From NCBI GenBank assembly GCA_016788165.1, contig JAEUTH010000019.1, positions 91,113 through 155,112 of the forward strand: 64,000 nucleotides of DNA. Reading direction: 5' to 3'. A model generated the notes under the pieces. The model searched no databases. It was not told where the DNA came from and worked only from the letters and a program-made list of their open reading frames with translations. This document shows positions 53,591-63,558 of this stretch, piece by piece (the first letter of the stretch is position 1; each line of letters opens with the position of its first letter). The position numbers and the translations under genes were made by a program. The DNA comes from Bacteroidia bacterium. GTDB lineage: Bacteria > Bacteroidota > Bacteroidia > AKYH767-A > OLB10.

Positions 53591-55408
53591 TTATTGGACT
53601 ACCAACTTAACGGCTTTTACTTTTCCGTTGCCACGTACTAAAATACTATACACACCTTTTGATAAGTTTGAAATATCCAATGCAACAGCTTGTTCGCCTG
53701 CAGGCAAATAACTATCTGATAATAAGGTTGTGCGGCCTGTAATATCCACTGCTTCGATAATATACTGCGCTTCGTTTTCAACAAACAATTGCAAATTAGC
53801 CAAATCGCTGGCAGGGTTTGGATAAATATCAAGCATTACTTCTTCGGCCAAATCAGTTAGTTTGGCATTGCTGCCGCAAGCAATATTATTTTGTGTGCAT
53901 ATAACGCCAAAGGTGTATGGCGAGTTTAATGCAACCAGGGCATTACGTTTATAGATGTTGTTAACTGAATCGCTGCAATTTGCAATTGCTAATGGAATAG
54001 CTTGAACTACGGGCGGTTGCGGATTGCAATTGAATATACAGGTTGCACCATTAAAATATGATTTCATCATGTATGAATCGTTTGCGCCAAAAGTTGCTGC
54101 AGGAGCATTGGTATTGGTAAACAACACCAAACCGGGTTTGGTGTTTGCAGCTTGCGAATAATCAACGGCATAGCCACTTTCGAAAGCACCACTTTGTCCC
54201 ATATAACCATACCAAGCCACAGGTGGTAAACCGGGCACGGCATTAATTTTTGTTATTGTCGCAATATCTCCACCAATGGCTTTGTTTGGTCCGGCTATAT
54301 AATATTCGAATGCACCTCCGGTGTTTTGACGTTCGATAATTGAAAACCCTTTACACTGACCCGGATTGGTTGCTGTAAAAGGCCCTTGTAAATAACGCGC
54401 TGTAGCCATTGGGCCACAAAATGGGGTTAATTCAGTAAGCCAAATTCCATAAAATGTGGCAGGTACTGTGGTACCATCACCCACATAACCAGCAGCAGCA
54501 AACATGCCATTGCTTTTTTGAATAACGTCTTCATACGAATCGTCAATAAATACATGATGTGATGTAGCGCATAACAAACCACCAGCAGCATTTAATGTAA
54601 ACACCAAACCATCGCGCCCGGTTATGGTAGAGTTAGGATCCATAATGCTTCCAACTACAACAATGTTACCGGTGTTTATGTCTTCAACCAATGCATTGGC
54701 ACGGCAATGTGAGTTAAACGGGCTTGTAGCCGAAGCGGTAGGATCTAACCAATAGGTATTAAACCAGTTAACTACACCTGTACTCGAAACTGACATAACG
54801 ATGCAATACATATCAGTAGTTGATCTGGAAAAGCCACATACATAATATGTATTTGGCACTAACCGGCTGGCATATACATCTGTAAACACATCGGCACGAC
54901 CGATAACATCAAAACGAAAACGTGATGTGGCTGTACCGGCACCATTAAGTTTATAAAACAACCCATCATGATCGCCCGGAACGGTACTGCCTGTATTAAA
55001 ATTGGTACTTACTTCGCCAACAGCAACGTAACCACCATTACCAGCAGCATTGTTTATTTCGCAAATACCTAAACCACGACTATTGTGGTACATAGTTGTA
55101 TTAGCATCGGCAAAACTGGTACCTATATTTACGTTAACCGGTGCACCTGATTTATGTACACGCACAAAGCGGGTTTCTGTGCCCATAAATGGTGAAATAG
55201 CTCCTAAAACTTCTGATTGACCATAACCAATGTTAAACCAATTGTTGGGGTTACCACCCGAAAAATTGGAGCGCGTTCGGATACCATCGTTAAACGTTTC
55301 TTGCGATTGTGCTCCTGGAACAATACTGCGGTTGTACCAGTGTTGAAAATACTGTGCCTGTGCAAATAAGCCACAAAGCACCAATGCCAGTGTGAGTTGT
55401 TTTTTCAT
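53591..55408 (-). CDS. Secreted protein with T9SS type A sorting domain, function unknown
   Basis: 605 residues. Signal peptide 1-18 (LVLCGLFAQAQ). The body (about 20-500) has Gly/Asn-rich short beta repeats around motifs such as GGYVAVGEVSTNF, NTYYVCGFSRSTTDMYCIVM, NIVVVGSIMDPNSTITGRDG, GMFAAAGYVGDG, a spacing that suggests a beta-propeller like those of delta-60 or SBBP-type repeat proteins. The last about 80 residues are a T9SS sorting domain (LDIYPNPASDLANLQLF ... GVYSILVRGN). It is exported to the cell surface or medium. No enzyme motif is seen. Single gene with its own terminator. Confidence 0.8.
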   Translation of the reverse strand: MKKQLTLALVLCGLFAQAQYFQHWYNRSIVPGAQSQETFNDGIRTRSNFSGGNPNNWFNIGYGQSEVLGAISPFMGTETRFVRVHKSGAPVNVNIGTSFADANTTMYHNSRGLGICEINNAAGNGGYVAVGEVSTNFNTGSTVPGDHDGLFYKLNGAGTATSRFRFDVIGRADVFTDVYASRLVPNTYYVCGFSRSTTDMYCIVMSVSSTGVVNWFNTYWLDPTASATSPFNSHCRANALVEDINTGNIVVVGSIMDPNSTITGRDGLVFTLNAAGGLLCATSHHVFIDDSYEDVIQKSNGMFAAAGYVGDGTTVPATFYGIWLTELTPFCGPMATARYLQGPFTATNPGQCKGFSIIERQNTGGAFEYYIAGPNKAIGGDIATITKINAVPGLPPVAWYGYMGQSGAFESGYAVDYSQAANTKPGLVLFTNTNAPAATFGANDSYMMKSYFNGATCIFNCNPQPPVVQAIPLAIANCSDSVNNIYKRNALVALNSPYTFGVICTQNNIACGSNAKLTDLAEEVMLDIYPNPASDLANLQLFVENEAQYIIEAVDITGRTTLLSDSYLPAGEQAVALDISNLSKGVYSILVRGNGKVKAVKLVVQ

Positions 55409-55588
55409 AATAAATGTAATTAAAGGATTAAGGGAAATTGTTAACTTATATAATCTAAATCTGATATTACATTGATGGCAATTGATGGCTATAACTTAAC
55501 GTGCTTGTAAGTTTATAAATAAATTTTTGAATAAAAAAAATGTATTTACCAACTTTTAAGTACCATTGACAATACTCAGTTTTTACTT

Positions 55589-56752
55589 ATGGAGATAAAA
55601 AGCAGAATTGTATCAATTGATATTTTACGAGGTTTTATAATGATAATTATGGCCTTAGACCATGTGCGCGATTTTTTTCATTTCGATGCATTTTTGCATG
55701 ACCCGTTGGATTTAAAAACTACTTCGGTTTTTTTATTCCTCACCAGATGGGTTACACACTTTTGTGCACCCATATTTATACTGCTTGCCGGCATATCCAT
55801 TTACCTTCAAAGCTTGCGTAAAACAAAAAATCAACTCAGTAAATTTTTGCTTAAGCGCGGTTTGTGGTTGGTATTTATAGAGCTAACAGTTGTTTACTTT
55901 TCGTGGACATTTGATGTAACCTTCCACCAATCATTATTGCAAGTTATTTGGACAATTGGTATATGTATGATTTGCATGGCTGCATTAATTTTTTTGCCAA
56001 TGATGTTGTTAACTGTTTTAGGTACAGGTATCATTTTATTGCATAACCTAACCGATATATTTCCATTGCAACACAACCTATTAACCGATTTTATTTTTTA
56101 TGGCAGCTTTGCACAACATCAAATTGGTTTGCACAGCATTTATATTATTTATCCGGTATTAGCGTGGTTGGGTGTAATGATGATTGGTTATTGTATTGGC
56201 AGGTATTTTACAACAACTGTAGCTATTCGTTTATCGTTTTTATTAAAAGCAGGCATGGGCTTGTTGCTGCTGTTTATATTGCTACGCTTTACCAATTGGT
56301 ATGGCAATCCATTCCCCTGGCAAATTGAAAAAAATTTAATGCTTACCCTATTGTCATTTATAAACGTTCATAAGTACCCCCCGTCACTTTTGTATTTATG
56401 CTTAACCATAGGCATTGCATTGTTGGCATTACGTTTTATAGAAATAAAACCACTTAAAATTTATAAACACATTGCATACTTTGGCCAGGTACCGTTTTTG
56501 TTTTACATACTTCACTTTTACATTATCCACCTTGCATTGATGTGCCGGTTTTTATTGACAGGTCATTCATTTAATGAGCATACGCCTGACATTTGGGGCA
56601 TCACTTTTAAATTTCAGTTAGTTGGTGTTGGCGATTCGTTAGCCTTAGTGTATGTATATTGGTTTACTGTAATAGCGTTGTTATACCCGGTTTGTAAATG
56701 GTTTGCATTGTATAAACAAAAAAACAAACATTGGTGGCTTAGTTATTTATAG
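55589..56752 (+). CDS. DUF1624/HGSNAT-like multipass membrane protein
   Basis: 387 residues with about 10 membrane helices. The start SIDILRGFIMIIMALDHVRDFF and CAPIFILLAGISIYL are the signature of the heparan-alpha-glucosaminide N-acetyltransferase-like DUF1624 family (acyltransferase-3 related), with the conserved Asp-His in ALDHVRD. Members are thought to move acetyl groups across a membrane to sugars. The acceptor is unknown. First gene of a close run of four on the plus strand, ending 18 bp before the methyltransferase. Confidence 0.8.
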   Translation: MEIKSRIVSIDILRGFIMIIMALDHVRDFFHFDAFLHDPLDLKTTSVFLFLTRWVTHFCAPIFILLAGISIYLQSLRKTKNQLSKFLLKRGLWLVFIELTVVYFSWTFDVTFHQSLLQVIWTIGICMICMAALIFLPMMLLTVLGTGIILLHNLTDIFPLQHNLLTDFIFYGSFAQHQIGLHSIYIIYPVLAWLGVMMIGYCIGRYFTTTVAIRLSFLLKAGMGLLLLFILLRFTNWYGNPFPWQIEKNLMLTLLSFINVHKYPPSLLYLCLTIGIALLALRFIEIKPLKIYKHIAYFGQVPFLFYILHFYIIHLALMCRFLLTGHSFNEHTPDIWGITFKFQLVGVGDSLALVYVYWFTVIALLYPVCKWFALYKQKNKHWWLSYL

Positions 56753-56770
56753 ATAAATGCCTGCTTGTAA

Positions 56771-57925
56771 ATGAATACAAAACCGCTTATTACAATTTTA
56801 GAAAATGCACTGCAACAAAATGTATTGGTAAGGGTAAAAATATTGCCTGATCGGCAAGGCAACTTAAAATATATCCAAATAAAACCAACGCTTATAAAAA
56901 GCAAATTGCACCTGAGCTTTACTTATAGAAATGCCACTAACGATGTAGTAAAAAATTACATACTGGCCGAAGCTTTCGTACAAATAATCAATAACATACA
57001 TGTTTACAAGCAGGTATATGTATTTACAACCCAAGCCGACTTTATTGCTGAAATAACCAACAATGAAATTCACATCAAACAACAAAAACCAACCTTTATA
57101 AAAACCACCGACCTGAAACACAATACCCCAAAAAAATATCCCATATCAGAACAGGCGCCTTATTTAAGGTTGTTACAGGTTACCGGCCAAAATAATCAGG
57201 TATTAAGCAATGCATACAATAAGTTTAAACAAATAAATCAATACATAAGTTTATTGCAACCATTGTTTACGCAAACGGGCAATCAACCCATACATATTGC
57301 CGATATGGGTTGTGGAAAAGGATACCTAACCTTTGCCCTATACGATTATTTGCAAGGTGTTGGTTATAATCCGCACATAACAGGCATTGAACTAAGGGAC
57401 ACATTAGTTGAACAATGCAACCAATATGCAGTACAATGCAATTACACCAATTTAACTTTTAAGCAAGGCAGTATTGTAAATGCTACGCTTACTAACACAC
57501 AGATGCTTATTGCTTTGCATGCATGCGATACAGCAACTGATGAAGCCCTATTTACAGGTATAAAAAACAAATGCCAACACATTGTGGTTGCACCTTGTTG
57601 CCATAAACAAATTCGACAAAACATGCATCAGAACGATGCTGTATTAAAATACATTACAAGTTATGGCATTTATAAAGAACGTATGGCCGAAACCATAACG
57701 GATGTTTTGCGCATGTTGTATTTAAATGCATGCGGCTATGCAACAAAAGCTGTTGAATTTGTATCGGATGCCCATACGCCCAAAAACGTAATGATTATTG
57801 CCAGCAAAAACATTGAAGCAAAGCATAATGTTAACGACTTAATAGCAGAGACTAAAAATATGTATGGCATAAGCAGCCATGCATTAGAAGAAATGTTAAC
57901 AGCCAACAATTTATTGGAAATTTGA
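56771..57925 (+). CDS. SAM-dependent methyltransferase (Methyltransf_32-like)
   Basis: 384 residues. N-terminal about 150 residues without recognised motifs (beta-rich, KYIQIKPTLIKSKLHLSFTY). Then a class I methyltransferase core: ADMGCGKGYLTFALYDYL (SAM motif I, about 177-194), GIELRDTLVEQC (motif II), LIALHACDTATDEALF (about 244-259) and VVAPCCHKQIRQN. The ALHACD and CCH combination is that of the Methyltransf_32 group (GSTCD-like), some of which act on RNA. Substrate unknown. It lies 11 bp before the GT gene. Confidence 0.8.
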   Translation: MNTKPLITILENALQQNVLVRVKILPDRQGNLKYIQIKPTLIKSKLHLSFTYRNATNDVVKNYILAEAFVQIINNIHVYKQVYVFTTQADFIAEITNNEIHIKQQKPTFIKTTDLKHNTPKKYPISEQAPYLRLLQVTGQNNQVLSNAYNKFKQINQYISLLQPLFTQTGNQPIHIADMGCGKGYLTFALYDYLQGVGYNPHITGIELRDTLVEQCNQYAVQCNYTNLTFKQGSIVNATLTNTQMLIALHACDTATDEALFTGIKNKCQHIVVAPCCHKQIRQNMHQNDAVLKYITSYGIYKERMAETITDVLRMLYLNACGYATKAVEFVSDAHTPKNVMIIASKNIEAKHNVNDLIAETKNMYGISSHALEEMLTANNLLEI

Positions 57926-57936
57926 AACCATAAATT

Positions 57937-59349
57937 ATGTTGACAAACATTAAATCTATCCTATACGATATACGCATTATTATCCTCTTTGCTTTTGTAG
58001 TTAGATTATATGGAATTACGCAACCACCATTAGAAATTGCGCATAACTGGCGACAAACTACGGTTACCATGGTAGCACGCAATTTTGCAGAAACTGATTT
58101 TAATCAGTTATACCCACGGGTTGATTTTGCCGGTTATAAAACGGGTATTACCGGCATGGAATTTCCCTTACTTAATGCTGGTATTACAATATGCATTAAG
58201 ACTTTTGGCAGCAACCATTGGTATGGCCGGCTTATAAATTTAATTGTGAGCAGCTTAGGTACCTGGTGCTTCTTTTTAATCATAATACACTACAGCAATT
58301 ACAAACATGCATACTATAGCACCCTGATTTTTATTTGCAGCATTTGGTTTTCATACAGTAGAAAAATTATGCCCGATACTTTTGCTGTGTCGTTGGCATT
58401 AATGGCTTTGTATTGCTTATTAATGAATATCCTTAATGGGAAACTACCTGCACTTTTGGGCTTTTTATTTTTTACTGCTATAGCTTTGTTAAGCAAACTA
58501 CCCAGTTGCATTGTACTAATTTGTGTTGTGCCAATGGTGTATTACAGCAAATTAAATCCCACAAAAAAAGTAATGCTATACGCTATTTTTTCAATAGCCT
58601 GCCTACCTGCTGTTTGGTGGTATTTTATATGGGTACCCCACCTGGTTAAAACTTTTGGCTTTTGGCATTTTTTTATGGGCACAACCTGGCAGCAGGGCTT
58701 TGCAGAAATTGCCGCAAATAAATTACTTACGGCATCGCGTTTTTATGATAGCGCTTTAAAGTTTACAGGTTTTGCATTATTTGTTTGGGGTTGTATTTGT
58801 ATGTTTTATAAGAAACACTATGTAAGTGTGATTGCATTGGTTTCATCCTTAATTATAACTTTAGCCTTGGTGTTTAAAGCAGGATTTACTTTTGCACATC
58901 ATAGCTACTACATTATTCCGTTTGTGCCGGCAATGGCTCTAACTGCGGGCTATGGCCTTACCAGCATCAGGCAAAAAAAGCTTGCCATCTTTTGCCTGGC
59001 TGTGGTTTGCATCGAAGGTGTTTTAAATCAATATCACGACTTTAAAGTAAAACCTAATGAGGCCGCAGTGCTTAATTTAGAAAACGACTTAAATAAAATT
59101 GAAGCCAAAGGATTAATTATGATAAACAGTGGCGACAATCCTACGCCCATGTACTTTGCACATCGTAAAGGGTGGATTGCACATAACTATCAAATAGCCG
59201 ACACCTCATTTATTAATCAATGTAAAACAAATGGATTAAAACAGTTGGTTATTTTGCAACACGCTTTTGGAACGAACATATCAGTTCCTTACACGAAACT
59301 TTTTACAAATGAAAACTATACAATTTATGACATCGCTTCGGCTAAATAA
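57937..59349 (+). CDS. GT-C glycosyltransferase-like membrane protein (PMT_2/ArnT type)
   Basis: 470 residues with about 11-12 membrane helices. N-terminal RLYGITQPPLEIAHNWRQTTVTMVARNF resembles the first periplasmic loop of the dolichyl-phosphate-mannose-protein mannosyltransferase family (GT39/ArnT), including the conserved W-R region. A following SYSRKIMPDTFAVSLALMALY helix and a small C-terminal soluble part (about 370-470) fit. Expected to transfer a sugar from a polyprenyl-phosphate carrier on the periplasmic side. The donor and acceptor are unknown. Its 3' end overlaps the next gene by about 40 bp. Confidence 0.78.
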   Translation: MLTNIKSILYDIRIIILFAFVVRLYGITQPPLEIAHNWRQTTVTMVARNFAETDFNQLYPRVDFAGYKTGITGMEFPLLNAGITICIKTFGSNHWYGRLINLIVSSLGTWCFFLIIIHYSNYKHAYYSTLIFICSIWFSYSRKIMPDTFAVSLALMALYCLLMNILNGKLPALLGFLFFTAIALLSKLPSCIVLICVVPMVYYSKLNPTKKVMLYAIFSIACLPAVWWYFIWVPHLVKTFGFWHFFMGTTWQQGFAEIAANKLLTASRFYDSALKFTGFALFVWGCICMFYKKHYVSVIALVSSLIITLALVFKAGFTFAHHSYYIIPFVPAMALTAGYGLTSIRQKKLAIFCLAVVCIEGVLNQYHDFKVKPNEAAVLNLENDLNKIEAKGLIMINSGDNPTPMYFAHRKGWIAHNYQIADTSFINQCKTNGLKQLVILQHAFGTNISVPYTKLFTNENYTIYDIASAK

Positions 59350-60247
59350 ACTAACGTGCTACCTAACTTTATGGTTATGCATCTGTGCCCCCACGCTATT
59401 GGCGCAACTTAACCATACGGATTATAAACTTTATGCTACGGCTACTAAAAGTATTATTGATTTAGATAGTTTAATAAATAGTTGTGCAGGTGCTGATGTA
59501 ATTTTTTTTGGCGAAGAACATAACGACTCAGTTGCACATTTTCTGGAAACTGAAATATGGAAAAAACTGCATAACCGGTATCAGCGTGTATGCCTGTCGT
59601 TAGAAATGTTTGAGCGTGATGTACAACCAACCATGAATGATTATTTAAGTGGATTGATACGTGAAAAAAATTTTTTAAAAGACTGCCGTGTGTGGAATAA
59701 TTACAGGGATTATAAGCCCATGGTTGAATATGCTAAGCAAAACAAACTGCCTGTAATATGCGCCAATGCTCCCGGCCGGTATAGTAACATGGCCGGCCGT
59801 TTAGGCCCAGGCAGTTTGAGTGAGATTGATGCAACCAGTAAAAAATATATTGCGCCCCTACCCTATGCACTGGCCGGTGGCGGCTATTTCGAAAAACTAA
59901 CGGCATTAACCTCGCATGGTAAAGATAGCACACCCATGCCTGCCACGATGAACAATTTTAATATGATTGCTGCACAATCACTTTGGGATGCTACGATGGC
60001 ATATAGCATTGCCCAGGGTTTAAAAGCGCATAAAAAAACAAAGGTGTTTCATGTAAATGGCCGCTTTCACAGCGATGAGCATTATGCCGTAGTAACGCAA
60101 CTAAAAAATTACAATGCAAAAGCTAAGTGTATGGTTATCTCATGTTTCAGAGACGATGCATTTAATGAACCCAACTGGGAAGCTTGGCACAAATTGGGCG
60201 ATTATATTATTGTAACCAATCCGGCAGTACCAACCACTTATGAATAA
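59309..60247 (+). CDS. ChaN-like haem-binding/iron-regulated protein
   Basis: About 312 residues from ATG 59309; ATG 59327 is also possible and gives a cleaner signal peptide (LTLWLCICAPTLLAQ). Matches the ChaN family (Cofac_haem_bdg_2): ADVIFFGEEHNDSVAHFLE, CLSLEMFERDVQPTMNDYLSG, DYKPMVEYAKQNKLPVICANAP and the C-terminal FHVNGRFHSDEHYA. ChaN-type proteins bind haem at the envelope; a peptidase-like fold has also been suggested. The gene overlaps the GT gene and is probably translated by coupling. A role in iron or haem uptake is inferred from family only. Confidence 0.82.
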   Translation: MKTIQFMTSLRLNKLTCYLTLWLCICAPTLLAQLNHTDYKLYATATKSIIDLDSLINSCAGADVIFFGEEHNDSVAHFLETEIWKKLHNRYQRVCLSLEMFERDVQPTMNDYLSGLIREKNFLKDCRVWNNYRDYKPMVEYAKQNKLPVICANAPGRYSNMAGRLGPGSLSEIDATSKKYIAPLPYALAGGGYFEKLTALTSHGKDSTPMPATMNNFNMIAAQSLWDATMAYSIAQGLKAHKKTKVFHVNGRFHSDEHYAVVTQLKNYNAKAKCMVISCFRDDAFNEPNWEAWHKLGDYIIVTNPAVPTTYE

Positions 60248-60323
60248 ACAACGAACTCCGTCAGATTTAAAGTTTTGTAGTAATTAAATAACAGATTAAT
60301 TTTTACAACTACAGCAAGCTAAA

Positions 60324-60782
60324 TTACTGCTCAGCAATATTTTTTAACTTATCTAATGCCAGTGGATAGGTATTATTAAAGTAGTCTAAATATTCGTCTA
60401 TTGTGTCAATTTCAACAATTACGGTTGTAATGCCGTTATTTTCCTGATAGGCATAATTTTCATGGCCACCTGCCCAGGCTTCAACTTGTTCGCCTGTTGT
60501 AATTTCGGTATCGCCATCTAAAAAACCATAATGTTTGATAGAAACAAAACGGGCAGGTTGCAACTCTTCAATTTCAGAAACCATTCCGCCACGTTTGCCA
60601 TTTTCATCTACACCTACAAAATATATTTTACTACCCTTGTTCCAATTTCCTTCATAAGTAGAAGTTGGGTTAAATGCTGCAGTCCAATATTCGTATGTGC
60701 TTTTGTCTTTTAAGCCCAACATGGTTTCATACACCTTTTGAGCCGTTGCATTTATTTCTTTTTTGAATTGAAGTTTTTTCAT
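60324..60782 (-). CDS. SRPBCC/AHSA1-like domain protein
   Basis: 152 residues, one domain. Start-like fold signs: the N-terminal strand KKLQFKKEINATAQKVYETML, then TYEYWTAAFNPTSTYEGNWNKGSKIYFVG and KIRFVS-type strands (PARFVSIKHYGFLDGD), ending in a long C-terminal helix (YLDYFNNTYPLALDKLKNIAEQ). Such proteins bind hydrophobic ligands or co-chaperone clients. No catalytic residues are visible and the ligand is unknown. Located 31 bp after glgC on the same strand; co-transcription is possible. Confidence 0.85.
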   Translation of the reverse strand: MKKLQFKKEINATAQKVYETMLGLKDKSTYEYWTAAFNPTSTYEGNWNKGSKIYFVGVDENGKRGGMVSEIEELQPARFVSIKHYGFLDGDTEITTGEQVEAWAGGHENYAYQENNGITTVIVEIDTIDEYLDYFNNTYPLALDKLKNIAEQ

Positions 60783-60813
60783 TGCTAATATTTTAATATG
60801 ATTATTATAAAAA

Positions 60814-62088
60814 TCAAACTACTCGTGTGCCGGTTTTAATATAAGCGCCTTTTTTAATAATTACAATGCCATCTTTAATGCAAAATGTTTCGGTTTCGGT
60901 ATCTTCCATTTCTGTACTACCAACAATTACTACATTATCTCCAATCCGTACATCTTTATCAATAATGCAGTTTTCGAAATGGCAATTTTTACCAATACCA
61001 ATAAACTTATCTTCTACTACCAGGTCGGCCACACTTTGATAAAAATCATTCCCAAAATCAATACAGTTTTTCATAACCGTACCTTCGCCAATGCGTGCCC
61101 GGTTACCAATAATACATCGTTCGATTATACTGGCATTTATTATGCAACCTTCGCTTATTACCGAACCTTTTAAAACCGTATCGTGCGAAAATTTTGAAGG
61201 TGGCAACATGCGTGCACGGGTATAAATAAGTTTATTGTTATCAAATAAATTAAACTTGGGTATTATTTCGGCTAAATCTAAATTGGCTTCAAAAAAACTG
61301 CGTATAGTACCTATGTCAGTCCAATAACCAGTGTAGGGGTAACCTGCTACTTTGGTGCCTTGTTTAATAGCTGCCGGAATTATCTCTTTACCAAAATCGG
61401 TAAAGTGCGGGTTTTCGTCAAACAATCTATTAAGCGTGGTACGATTAAACACATAAATGCCCATCGAAGCCAGATAGATATTGCCCAATGCTGCTTGTGC
61501 TTCATCTACAGGCGATACCCAGTTAACCAATTCATCGGCTTTGGGTTTTTCTATAAATTTTTGAATAATGCCATTATCATCAACTTTCATAATACCAAAA
61601 CCCGGTGCATCGTTTTTATTTACAGGTAAAGTAGCTATGCTAATTTCTGCATTACTTTCAACATGCATGTTTACAAATTCACGCAAATCCATTTGATACA
61701 ATTGGTCGCCACTAAGTATAAGTATGTAATCAAAGTCATGGTCTTGTAAGTGTGGCAAGGTTTGCTTTACGGCATCTGATGTGCCCTGAAACCATTTTTC
61801 GCTGCCGGGTCGTTGTTCGGCAGCAATAATATCCACAAAACCATATGTAAAATGATCGAAATGGTAGGTATTTTTTATATGTTGGTTTAACGAGGCCGAG
61901 TTATATTGTGTAAGCACAAAAATGCGCTTGATACCTGAGTGCAAACAATTTGAAATTGGGATATCAATAAGCCGGTATTTACCGGCTATGGGTACAGCAG
62001 GTTTACTTCTGATGGATGTAAGTGGATATAAACGTGAGCCTGCACCACCGCCTAATATAAGGCATACTACTTTAATTAATTTTTCCAT
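60814..62088 (-). CDS. glgC: Glucose-1-phosphate adenylyltransferase (ADP-glucose pyrophosphorylase)
   Basis: 424 residues. Makes ADP-glucose from ATP and glucose-1-phosphate, the committed step of glycogen synthesis. Motifs: nucleotidyltransferase GGGAGSRLYPLTSIRSKPAVPIAG, the DIPISNCLHSG stretch, GTSDAVKQTL, LILSGDQLYQMD, IEKPK, and a C-terminal left-handed beta-helix (SEGCIINASIIERCIIGNRARIGEG). The allosteric N-terminus is short, as in many bacteria. It is 6 bp after glgA, in one operon. Confidence 0.95.
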   Translation of the reverse strand: MEKLIKVVCLILGGGAGSRLYPLTSIRSKPAVPIAGKYRLIDIPISNCLHSGIKRIFVLTQYNSASLNQHIKNTYHFDHFTYGFVDIIAAEQRPGSEKWFQGTSDAVKQTLPHLQDHDFDYILILSGDQLYQMDLREFVNMHVESNAEISIATLPVNKNDAPGFGIMKVDDNGIIQKFIEKPKADELVNWVSPVDEAQAALGNIYLASMGIYVFNRTTLNRLFDENPHFTDFGKEIIPAAIKQGTKVAGYPYTGYWTDIGTIRSFFEANLDLAEIIPKFNLFDNNKLIYTRARMLPPSKFSHDTVLKGSVISEGCIINASIIERCIIGNRARIGEGTVMKNCIDFGNDFYQSVADLVVEDKFIGIGKNCHFENCIIDKDVRIGDNVVIVGSTEMEDTETETFCIKDGIVIIKKGAYIKTGTRVV

Positions 62089-62094
62089 AGCTGC

Positions 62095-63501
62095 TTAATT
62101 ATTATAAATTTCGAGATATTGTTTAACGGCATTTTCCCATGAGTAATTAAAGGACGATATCCGTTGTCTGATTTGATTTAACTGCTCGTTATTGTGATAC
62201 AGAGTAGCAGCGCGATGCATACTATGAATAATATCACCTGCATCGGCATTATTAAATCGGATACCATAACCATCGGCATCGCCATAATCAATAACGGTGT
62301 CTTTTAACCCCCCTACAGCACGTACTACAGGCACAGTTGCATAACGCATGGCATATAACTGATTGAGGCCACATGGCTCGGTTAAACTGGGCATTATTAA
62401 AAAATCGGCAGCGGCATAAAGTTTATGTGCCAGCGCTTCGTTATAGCCAATATAGTTGGTTACATTTTGATTGAAGATGGTACTTATGTGTTTAATCTGT
62501 TCTTCGTAGTGGCTTACACCTGAACCTAAAATGTAAAAGTTCATGTGTTTGCTTTGTGAAACAAATTGACCGATTGCCTGCGGTAATAATTCGCCACCTT
62601 TTTCTTTTACCAACCTGCCAATAAATACCATCAACGGCAAATCGGGATTAAAGTTTACAGTTTCGCAAAGTGCGGCTTTGTTTTTTTGTTTAAACTCTGT
62701 CCAATCTTTTTGAAGCGGGTAATAAATATTGCTGTCGTTTGCCGGATCCCAAACTTCATTATCAATGCCGTTTACAATACCGTAACTTTTTTGCCAATAT
62801 TCATTAAACAACCATCTCATGGGATTATCGCCAAATTTTAATTCGTCTAAATACCCACGGCTAACCGTAGTTAGTTTGTGCGAACACTTAATACCGGTGG
62901 CTAATGGATTTATAGCTTCGTCCCAATCTAAATAACCTTTGAGGTGATAAGAGAAATCGGGAAAGTAGCGCGCCATACTCCAACGGCATGCACCGGTGTA
63001 TAATGCATTGTGAATGGTAAAAACGGATTTAATACCACGCATGCGTTCAAACTTATAACAATGCTCCACCATAAAAGGTATAAGGCCTGTATGATGATCG
63101 TGGCAGTGGAGTATTTCGGGCAACTCGGCCCAGGTATTAATCCAATCCAATGCTGCATGTTGAAAAAACAAAAAACGCTCGGGGTCGTCACTGTAACCAT
63201 ATAAGTTTTCGCGATAGAGTAAATACGGCAAGTCAACAAAATATAAGTCGAAACCAAAATCAACCATAGATTTGCGAATCATGTAATCAACACCATAATG
63301 CTCGCTTTTCATATATCCATGATGCACGGGCACTGTATTATTTGCCGCATCCCATTTGCTATTGTAACGTGGCATAATTACGCAAGTGCTGCAACCTGCA
63401 TCGTTTAAATATTTTGGCAAAGCTCCGGCAACATCGCCTAAGCCGCCTGTTTTTGCTACCGGATAAACCTCGGCCGAAAAATGTACTGCCCTGTATTGCA
63501 T
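62095..63501 (-). CDS. glgA: Glycogen synthase (ADP-glucose-dependent)
   Basis: About 468 residues from the ATG at 63499-63501 (MQYRAVHFSAEVYPVAKTGGLGDV); the frame continues 16 codons upstream into the promoter, so the longer start is rejected. GT5 features: KTGGLGDVAGALP, the ADP-glucose-binding loop, HCHDHHTGLIPF, VSRGYLDEL, FIGRLVKEKGGELL, and SLTEPCGLNQLYAMRYATVPVVR with the catalytic Glu and the glycine-rich donor site. It elongates alpha-1,4-glucan. It is the first gene of the glgA-glgC operon. No glgB branching enzyme is seen in the window. Confidence 0.94.
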   Translation of the reverse strand: MQYRAVHFSAEVYPVAKTGGLGDVAGALPKYLNDAGCSTCVIMPRYNSKWDAANNTVPVHHGYMKSEHYGVDYMIRKSMVDFGFDLYFVDLPYLLYRENLYGYSDDPERFLFFQHAALDWINTWAELPEILHCHDHHTGLIPFMVEHCYKFERMRGIKSVFTIHNALYTGACRWSMARYFPDFSYHLKGYLDWDEAINPLATGIKCSHKLTTVSRGYLDELKFGDNPMRWLFNEYWQKSYGIVNGIDNEVWDPANDSNIYYPLQKDWTEFKQKNKAALCETVNFNPDLPLMVFIGRLVKEKGGELLPQAIGQFVSQSKHMNFYILGSGVSHYEEQIKHISTIFNQNVTNYIGYNEALAHKLYAAADFLIMPSLTEPCGLNQLYAMRYATVPVVRAVGGLKDTVIDYGDADGYGIRFNNADAGDIIHSMHRAATLYHNNEQLNQIRQRISSFNYSWENAVKQYLEIYNN

Positions 63502-63527
63502 ATAACTGCTTTTTAAAGTGGATGCGC

Positions 63528-63558
63528 TAAAAGTAATTGCATACGCCAATGGAACAAA
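63528..63558 (-). promoter_or_regulatory. glgA promoter (TTTG-N19-TACTTTTA)
   Basis: On the minus strand TTTG (63555-63558) is followed after exactly 19 bases by TACTTTTA (63528-63535), the best promoter match in the window besides the tRNA one. It lies 26 bases before the chosen glgA start and confirms that start. Confidence 0.6.

Noticed and set aside
63502..63549. Longer N-terminus for glycogen synthase
   Set aside because: It would read through the -7 promoter element; the start at 63501 gives the normal GT5 N-terminus.
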